A DNA stretch of 33,038 nucleotides from Candidatus Zhuqueibacterota bacterium (GTDB lineage Bacteria > Zhuqueibacterota > Zhuqueibacteria > Oceanimicrobiales > Oceanimicrobiaceae). This document shows, piece after piece, positions 25,744 to 31,115 of the stretch. The notes below the pieces were generated by a model that was not told where the DNA came from, did not search any database, and worked only from the letters and a program-made list of their open reading frames with translations. The stretch lies in assembly GCA_029262005.1 (NCBI GenBank), contig JAJDAG010000055.1:1-33038 (forward strand), read 5' to 3'. Both the position numbers and the translations under genes were made by a program. Numbering within the stretch: position 1 is the first letter of the stretch; every line of letters begins with the position of its first letter.

Positions 25744-25841
25744 AACAAGTGAAATTACCAAACGCCAACACTGAGCGCCACACCCCGCGTGCAAAAGAAG
25801 CTGCAGGAATGAGATATCAGAAACAACTCTGCTTTTTTCCT

Positions 25842-25870
25842 TTGACATTGTTATGTAGTTGATTTATATT
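25842..25870 (+). promoter_or_regulatory. Strong sigma70-type promoter upstream of the ABC-F gene
   Basis: A perfect TTGACA (25842-25847), a 17-nt spacer and TATATT (25865-25870) form a near-consensus promoter. The start would fall near 25877, about 395 nt before the ABC-F start codon, with no other full-size gene between. The transcript therefore has a long leader or is a separate small RNA. Confidence 0.65.
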
Positions 25871-26270
25871 AGCCCCACAATCTTCCCAGACCCCCAATTC
25901 CGAGTATCCGCGATGCTACCCTGATGGTGGGAAAAGCAAATTGTCGATGAATCAATCTGGAATTGACAATACATCGCCTGACGAAATCCAGACTGCTTGA
26001 GCATGTAAAGCAATGTATGCGCATGAAACATTGTTGAAACCGCTTGAGTTTCAAGACAGTCGCGGCAACTATTCGCTTACTTGGGAGGCTATGGGGAGTT
26101 GGGAATGGTCCCTTCAGAAATGGGGCGTTATTTAGGGAGCGGCAATTTTAAAGATGCCGGCCGGAGGTGTGATGGTTACAAGTTGGGCGGATTCGTTCAT
26201 TAACCAAACGCCGTCGCCGGAATATGTTTGCATATATTTTTTAAATTCAGAATAAATAGAAAGAGCAACT

Positions 26271-27908
26271 ATGATTACAACAATGAACATGTCAATTCTC
26301 TTTGGCCAACAGGTTTTATTTAAAGATGTCTCTATTAAATTTGTTGAAGAAAACTGCTATGGACTGATTGGGGCAAATGGTTCCGGGAAGTCCAGCTTTC
26401 TGAACGCTCTTTCGGGTGAAATAGATATCAGTTCCGGCCATATTCACCTGCCAGGGGGAAAACGAATTGCGACGCTCCGTCAGGATCATTTCGCATTCGA
26501 TAAATATACGGTTATGCAGACAGCCCTTATGGGGCACAAGGAATTGTACGAACTTCTTGAGGAAAAAGATCTCCTTGAAGCGAAAGCTGATATTACGGAT
26601 GACGAAGGCATGCGCATGTCTGAGATTTATAGTGAAATAGCTGAACTCGATGGCTACGAAGCTGAGTCGGATGCCGGGAAGCTTTTGGACGGGCTTGGTA
26701 TAACGGCCGATATGCATGATATCCCAATGAAAGCTCTTGATGGGGGTGTCAAGGTGCGTGTGTTATTGGTTCAGGCGCTGTTTGGGAATCCGGATATCCT
26801 TCTTCTGGATGAGCCTACCAACCACCTTGATCTTGAATCTATCACCTGGCTGGAAGAGTTTCTTTATAATTTTCAAAATACGGTTATTGTGGTGAGCCAT
26901 GATAGACACTTTCTCAATAAAGTGTGTACCCACATTGCAGATATCGATTTCAATACCATTAAAATTTATGCCGGTAACTATGATTTCTGGTATCATGCGA
27001 GTCAGCTTGCCGTGCAACGGTTTAAAGATGATAAGCGTAAGCGGGATGCAAAAATCAAAGATTTACAGGAGTTCATTTCGCGATTTTCCGCCAATGCCTC
27101 AAAAGCCCGCCAGGCGACCTCTAGAAAGAAATTGGTGGACAAAATGACCATTGAGGATATGCCGTCATCATCCAGAAAACGCCCCTGGGTAGAATTTAAA
27201 TCAGAGCGTAAGTGTGGCAATAACATTCTTCAGGTAACCGGCTTGAATAAAACGGTTGCAGGTGAACAGCTTTTAAAGGATGTTACTTTTACCGTCAATG
27301 GTGGGGACAAGATTGTTTTTATCGGATTCAACAACAATAGCAAGACCATTCTTTTTGATATTATTTCAGGCAATCTCGAACCGGATAGCGGCACCTATGA
27401 GTGGGGGGTCACCATAACACCCAGTTATATGCCGCGAAATAATTCTGAATTCTTTAATAGTAATAAAAATCTAATAGAATGGCTCCGCCAATATTCCAGG
27501 GAGGATACGGATGAATCCTTTCTTCGCGGATTTTTGGGAAGGATGCTTTTCTCCGGTGATGATGCGCTGAAAAGGGTAAACGTCCTTTCCGGTGGCGAAA
27601 AAGTGCGATGTATGCTTTCCCGTACAATGCTTGCCGGCGCCAATGTACTCATCTTTGATGAGGCGACAAACCATCTTGACCTTGAGGCGATCACCGCGGT
27701 GAATGATGGTATGAAAAAGTATTCTGATGTTATTCTTTTCGGTTCGCATGACCATGAATTGATTAGCTCTGTTGCTAATCGGGTTATTGAATTTACTCCC
27801 AAAGGTATTATTAATAGTGAAATGACATTTGATGAGTACTTTTCAGATCCAAGGATTAAAGAGAGACGAGATGAAATGTATGATGGTCACCAGCGACCGG
27901 TTCTTTAA
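26271..27908 (+). CDS. ABC-F family ATPase (YbiT-like, ribosome-associated)
   Basis: This 545-residue soluble protein has two ABC ATPase domains and no membrane segment, the ABC-F layout of translation factors that bind the ribosomal E site. Domain one has Walker A GANGSGKSS (34-42), a deviant signature LDGGVKVRV and Walker B ILLLDEPTNHLDLE. A charged linker follows (about 245-300). Domain two has a variant Walker A, GFNNNSKT, signature VLSGGEKVR and Walker B FDEATNHLDLE, where the usual Pro of DEP is Ala. The altered second nucleotide loop with its Lys retained is, from memory, usual for the YbiT branch. ABC-F members relieve ribosome stalling, and some give antibiotic protection; this branch is not clearly a resistance type. 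Confidence 0.92.
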   Translation: MITTMNMSILFGQQVLFKDVSIKFVEENCYGLIGANGSGKSSFLNALSGEIDISSGHIHLPGGKRIATLRQDHFAFDKYTVMQTALMGHKELYELLEEKDLLEAKADITDDEGMRMSEIYSEIAELDGYEAESDAGKLLDGLGITADMHDIPMKALDGGVKVRVLLVQALFGNPDILLLDEPTNHLDLESITWLEEFLYNFQNTVIVVSHDRHFLNKVCTHIADIDFNTIKIYAGNYDFWYHASQLAVQRFKDDKRKRDAKIKDLQEFISRFSANASKARQATSRKKLVDKMTIEDMPSSSRKRPWVEFKSERKCGNNILQVTGLNKTVAGEQLLKDVTFTVNGGDKIVFIGFNNNSKTILFDIISGNLEPDSGTYEWGVTITPSYMPRNNSEFFNSNKNLIEWLRQYSREDTDESFLRGFLGRMLFSGDDALKRVNVLSGGEKVRCMLSRTMLAGANVLIFDEATNHLDLEAITAVNDGMKKYSDVILFGSHDHELISSVANRVIEFTPKGIINSEMTFDEYFSDPRIKERRDEMYDGHQRPVL

Positions 27909-27923
27909 TGGTGGCCGTTTTTT
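27885..27923 (+). terminator. Probable terminator overlapping the ABC-F stop
   Basis: GGTCACC (27885-27891) can pair with GGTGGCC (27910-27916) with one G-U pair, followed by G and six T. The left arm lies within the last codons of the ABC-F gene. Confidence 0.5.
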
Positions 27924-28078
27924 ATACGTGTTAGATGGCTCTAATAAAAACAATTTGTTGACGTAAAGGTGGCGCTGTGCTTACAGCCTGCTCCCATCCA
28001 CCGTGCACGCGGGTCAGCGCCGCGATTCGGTGTAAATCACCCCAGGTTGGTCATTCGCCTGTTTTTCCCAGGTCTAGC

Positions 28079-28279
28079 TCAAGGCGTAACTTCATCTTGA
28101 AAAATATCTTCTATGGACAATTCAAATAGCCGGGCAGCTTTAAATGCCAGCGGCAGACTGGGATCGAACTTTCCTTTTTCAATGGCATTGATCGTCTGCC
28201 GTGAAACCTTTAATGCAGCGGCCAGTTCGGCCTGGGTCCAATCCCGTTCTGCCCGAAGTACTTTTAAGCGATTTTTCAT
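28079..28279 (-). CDS. XRE/Cro-CI-type helix-turn-helix regulator
   Basis: This 66-residue single-domain DNA-binding protein contains a full HTH: MKNRLKVLRAERDWTQAELA, then ALKVSRQTINAIEKGK as the recognition part, and FELSIEDIFQ at the end. It matches the short regulators of the YozG-like type. Its ATG overlaps the stop of the membrane protein gene (ATGA, 28276-28279), so the two are translationally coupled and expressed together. A perfect 15-bp inverted repeat flanking the shared promoter is the obvious candidate operator, giving autorepression. It has no ligand-binding domain, so the signal may come through its membrane partner. Confidence 0.93.
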   Translation of the reverse strand: MKNRLKVLRAERDWTQAELAAALKVSRQTINAIEKGKFDPSLPLAFKAARLFELSIEDIFQDEVTP

Positions 28280-28695
28280 CTGTATCGTACCTGCCCGACG
28301 ATAACTCCAACCACGTATGTAAGGGTCATGAGCAAAATGATGTCTGTGACTTCTGCATCAATTACAAATTTTGCGGTTACCAGGAGTGAATAAGTGAAGC
28401 TACCGACTAAGCCAACACCCATTGATAATGCCAGCGCATCAAGTTGAATTTTTCGCTGCAGTTCATCCAGCCCTTTCAGGTGCCGCATGAACACCACAAT
28501 CACGCCAAGGCCTATTGCCGCATTAATCACGATTGCAGCAATCGATATAAAAGCAGAAGAATGCCATTCGTATAACTCAGCTTTGTCAGCCAACACCAGT
28601 GTCACAACCCATGCGAATACCCAACTCAGTAGTCGAACATTGTTTTTTACATTACAGGCAGTGAAATCGCCCGCTTCGGTTGTTCGTTCCTTCAT
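28276..28695 (-). CDS. Four-helix membrane protein coupled to the XRE regulator
   Basis: The 139-residue protein has four predicted membrane helices (about 20-36, 48-70, 88-108 and 115-134). A conserved-looking cytoplasmic block between helices two and three reads HLKGLDELQRKIQLDALAL. Proteins with this LDELQR/IQL block are often found beside small XRE regulators; their function is, to my knowledge, unknown. The ATG has AAGGAGAG 7 nt upstream. It is the first gene of the two-gene operon driven by the promoter at 28737-28765. It may control the regulator or respond to a membrane signal; both are guesses. Confidence 0.8.
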   Translation of the reverse strand: MKERTTEAGDFTACNVKNNVRLLSWVFAWVVTLVLADKAELYEWHSSAFISIAAIVINAAIGLGVIVVFMRHLKGLDELQRKIQLDALALSMGVGLVGSFTYSLLVTAKFVIDAEVTDIILLMTLTYVVGVIVGQVRYR

Positions 28696-28708
28696 AAGTC
28701 TACTCTCC

Positions 28709-28723
28709 TTATCAAAATGTAAA
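28709..28723 (-). promoter_or_regulatory. Downstream half of a 15-bp inverted-repeat operator
   Basis: TTATCAAAATGTAAA here is the exact reverse complement of 28772-28786. It lies between the predicted transcription start (about 28730) and the ribosome site of the membrane protein gene, a position suited to repression. Confidence 0.6.
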
Positions 28724-28736
28724 GTTTGATTGACTT

Positions 28737-28765
28737 AATGTATGTGATTTTATAAAAAATGTCAA
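28737..28765 (-). promoter_or_regulatory. Promoter of the membrane protein/XRE operon
   Basis: On the minus strand a perfect TTGACA (28760-28765), a 17-nt spacer and TACATT (28737-28742) lie between the two arms of the inverted repeat. The predicted leader is about 35 nt and contains the downstream operator arm. Confidence 0.7.
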
Positions 28766-28771
28766 GCTATA

Positions 28772-28786
28772 TTTACATTTTGATAA
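28772..28786 (-). promoter_or_regulatory. Upstream half of the inverted-repeat operator
   Basis: TTTACATTTTGATAA pairs exactly with 28709-28723. It sits 6 nt upstream of the -35 box. The centres of the two arms are 63 bp apart, six helical turns, which would let bound regulators face the same side and bridge the promoter. Confidence 0.6.
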
Positions 28787-29398
28787 ACAAACACGACATT
28801 TCGCCTGCAAGCGATTGCCATCTATGGTACTCAAGCGCCGCAAGTTCGCTGTTGTTGAGAACGAGCAATGAGAGAATTGAACTTTGAGCATAAACCGGGG
28901 TAACGGATTGACTGTGAATTTTGGATTTCCAGGTTAGCTGTTTAACGTGAGTTCGATGTAACGGGATACCTCTGTGTGAACATAAAAAGGGACTTGTCAT
29001 TTCGAACCACGACGTCTTGTTGTCGTGTGTGAGAAATCTGTGCGGCAAGATGAGAATCGACGCCAAACATTTGTTTATGCGGTAATAAAATTGCCACTCC
29101 GGATTTCTCCGCCGAAAGAACCGGCGTTCGAAATGACGCCTTCTTTTGGATTTTGGGAACGGTGCCGACAGAATCCTGAGGGCTTGTACAGTCACGCGTT
29201 ATGTCGAACGCACGTCTTTTTAGGTTTTTCTCTGCGAACTCAGCGTTAAATTTTTCAATGTAGCATCCGGATTCGGTTATTTACGGCTGTCAATAGTTTT
29301 TTTTTCGTCATAATGCACTTTTTTTGCAAGGAAAGCGGCTATTGAAGCTGTCTATTAGTAGTAAGCAACTATTCCATACAAATTACAGGAGGTAATAC
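28787..29398. other. Intergenic region before the 250-residue gene
   Basis: The region contains the palindromic element at 28996-29137. An outer imperfect inverted repeat flanks it (28945-28962 with 29198-29215, three mismatches in 18). A strong ribosome site AGGAGGT (29387-29393) serves the next gene. Open frames here on either strand run across repeat sequence and have no coding character. Confidence 0.55.
28996..29137. repeat. MITE-like palindromic element with GTCATTTCGAAC ends
   Basis: A perfect 12-bp terminal inverted repeat (GTCATTTCGAAC 28996-29007, GTTCGAAATGAC 29126-29137) encloses an inner perfect 8-bp repeat (GAGAAATC 29031-29038, GATTTCTC 29102-29109). Each arm also has its own small hairpin: CACGAC with GTCGTG on the left, CGCCG with CGGCG on the right. 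This GTCATTTCGA...GAGAAATC pattern is a known style of abundant dispersed repeat in Bacteroidetes-related genomes. There is no transposase and no clear target duplication. Confidence 0.75.
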
Positions 29399-30151
29399 AT
29401 GTCAAATCAAGATGACTACCAGGCCAAGCTCGCGACGATTACGGCAATCGTGGCCGAGGACACCAAATCGCCGGCCATCCCGATAGATGTTTATTTGCAG
29501 GAAGCGGAGAATCTCTATCACTGGAGCCAGGATGATCAGGCACAACTCACCGGCGCCGGGCTGGATTGGGCTCTGGTGCAAGATATCCCCGTTCGTGCCG
29601 GCGCCTTGCGCGAAGCACAATCCCTTTGGTTTAAAGAACGCTTTACGCGGGAAGAGGCGGAGAAACAGTGGAACGAGCAATCCCCCGAAGGCTATGATTT
29701 AAGAACCCGGCTCTTGCATAGTTTCCGCTATGCCTATCGTGATGCAGAGGATTTACTAAGCCGTGTCTCGGCGATTGCCGATGGCAACACCCATGCCGAC
29801 ATGATTCAAGACCTGAATGATATTGCCGTTCTGGGCAAAGAAAATATCGTCCCCCTGCAAGCCATCAATTTCGATGTTGCGCTATTGGATGAAGCCGCCA
29901 CCACCGCAGATGTATTATCCGACCTGCTGGCACAGGCTACCACGGATCGTGAAGAAAACAGCAGCGCCAGGGTTATCCGCGATCAGGCTTATAGCCACCT
30001 CAAAGAAGCCGTAGATGCCGTGCGCGCTTGTGGCCAGTATGTCTTCTGGCGCAATGACGAACGTTTGAAAGGCTATGGCAGCCGCTACTTCAGAAGAGCG
30101 CGTGCTGCCGCAAAAAATACTGCTGCCAACAACCCAAATGGCAGTGAATAG
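29399..30151 (+). CDS. Unrecognised 250-residue helical protein beside a tandem-repeat array
   Basis: The start is firm: AGGAGGT lies 5 nt before the ATG. The protein is soluble, without signal peptide or membrane segment, almost entirely helical, and acidic in the first 190 residues. Noticeable blocks are LRTRLLHSFRYAYRDAEDLL (101-120), LNDIAVLGKEN (139-149), ALLDEAATTADVLSDLLAQA (161-180) and YSHLKEAVDAVRACGQYVFW (198-217). A basic RRARAAAK tail follows. The helices suggest a bundle of the four-helix type. I recognise no named domain. It has no gene partner on its strand nearby. A perfect hairpin follows 21 nt after the stop, then a 12-copy tandem array sharing the CCGCAGG of that hairpin. 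A DNA- or RNA-binding role is possible but unproven. Confidence 0.85.
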   Translation: MSNQDDYQAKLATITAIVAEDTKSPAIPIDVYLQEAENLYHWSQDDQAQLTGAGLDWALVQDIPVRAGALREAQSLWFKERFTREEAEKQWNEQSPEGYDLRTRLLHSFRYAYRDAEDLLSRVSAIADGNTHADMIQDLNDIAVLGKENIVPLQAINFDVALLDEAATTADVLSDLLAQATTDREENSSARVIRDQAYSHLKEAVDAVRACGQYVFWRNDERLKGYGSRYFRRARAAAKNTAANNPNGSE

Positions 30152-30171
30152 ACCTGTTTTAGCACCCCCGT

Positions 30172-30201
30172 TCCGCAGGGCCTTTAAAATGGCCCTGCGG
30201 A
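30172..30201 (+). terminator. Perfect GC-rich hairpin after the 250-residue gene
   Basis: An 11-bp perfect stem (TCCGCAGGGCC with GGCCCTGCGGA) encloses an 8-nt AT loop, 21 nt past the stop codon. It lacks a T-run, so it may work as a transcript-stabilising or factor-dependent end. Its CCGCAGG arm is shared with the tandem array that begins 27 nt later. Confidence 0.65.
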
Positions 30202-30227
30202 CAAGTTAAAATCCCCATACAATAAAG

Positions 30228-30478
30228 CACTACCCCCGCAGGAAGGGTCACTACCCCCGCAGGAAGGGTCACTAGCCCGCAGGAAGGGTCACTACCCCCG
30301 CAGGAAGGGTCATTACCCCGCAGGAAGGGTCAAATACTCCGCAGGAAGGGTCACTACCCCCGCAGGAAGGGTCAATTACTCCGCAGGAAGAGTCAAATAC
30401 CCCGCAGGAAGGGTTCATTGCCCCGCAGGAAGGGGTCATTACCCCGCAGGGAAGGTCAAATGCCCCGCAGGAATGGAT
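30228..30478. repeat. Tandem array of twelve ~21-bp units (CCGCAGGAAGGGTCA core)
   Basis: Twelve units of 20, 21 or 22 bp (251 bp in all) share the core CCGCAGGAAGGGTCA with variable 4-6-bp joins (CTAC, TTAC, AATAC, ATTAC). Copies 1, 2, 4 and 7 are identical. Copies 8-12 diverge step by step, and a thirteenth remnant follows. Unit lengths break the reading frame, and no start codon opens the array, so it is not coding. The ~21-bp period equals two helical turns, which places each core on one face of the DNA. Joins are too short for CRISPR spacers. It is not a known iteron or terminator repeat that I recognise. Confidence 0.9.
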
Positions 30479-31115
30479 AAATTACCGCACATGGAGAAGC
30501 GCCGGGGTTTGATTAACGACATTTATATATCCCTGCTGACGACAATTAAAATTCCTTACTAATCAACGGAGTTTTTTGTACAATCCAGGAAGGGCAAAGA
30601 CATAAAGGAGGGCAATCCCGGGGAGTTATTCAGATGAGTCGAATAGGATACTGCTTTGGGAGCATATATAGAAAGCGGTCTGATTTAATACAAAAAATCA
30701 ACTCTTTTTTCCGATTCTGTTGACATTGTGTCGTTTTTTCATTTTTTTTAGGGTGATGCGGTGGATGCATGATGCTGAAAATGTTCCCCGGAGAGATACC
30801 CACATTCGAAAAGTATGATTTTATAAATCAGGTTTTTTCCGAAATATCTGAAAATAGAATGGATCATGATATGTTTAGAATACTGTGTTAGATTTTAAAA
30901 CCGACAGGGGTGCGATTTTTGGAATTTAGAGATTCAAACGCACTGAGCATTTTCGTCGGTAAGTTTTAGAAAAGGTGCAGGTGAAAATCTTGTTATATCG
31001 ACAGAGACCGTAAGTGTTCGTAGAAACAACAAGGTGCAAATGTGCAGTTTCCTGTCTACAAAATCTAATCGGAGTCTATTCATAAACATATCCCAGCACT
31101 GACAAGGGCCATTAT
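30479..31115. other. AT-rich region between the repeat array and hsdM
   Basis: No gene of usual size is seen in these 637 nt. A single degenerate repeat copy (CAGGAAGGGCAAA) lies at 30586-30598. A 29-codon frame with a GGAG-type site starts at 30634 (stop at 30721) but has no recognisable sequence. A TTGACA at 30720 lacks a -10. Hand count for 30841-30900 gives 14 G+C of 60. Confidence 0.5.

Larger units (their letters stand above)
25515..26270. other. Long intergenic region before the ABC-F gene
   Basis: This 756-nt gap holds the palindromic element at 25598-25743, a strong promoter at 25842-25870 and a leader of about 395 nt with several tiny open frames. It also contains a small stem (TTGAAAC 26034-26040 with GTTTCAA 26048-26054). 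No gene of usual size is seen on the plus strand, and no tRNA-like structure was found. Confidence 0.6.

Noticed and set aside
25600-25848. 82-codon minus-strand open frame
   Set aside because: It lies mainly within the palindromic element at 25598-25743 and has no coding features.
28773-29195. 140-codon minus-strand open frame
   Set aside because: It runs through the palindromic element and the operator arm, has no ribosome site and has no protein-like pattern.
30228-30478. CRISPR array
   Set aside because: The variable joins are only 4-6 bp, far too short for spacers, and no cas gene is nearby.
30226-30480. Repeat-peptide gene in the array
   Set aside because: One plus-strand frame stays open through the array, but it has no start codon near its beginning. 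The unit lengths of 20-22 bp shift the encoded repeat between frames.
30720-30725. TTGACA as the hsdM promoter
   Set aside because: The sequence at the -10 distance is a plain T-run, and the site is almost 400 nt from the start codon.
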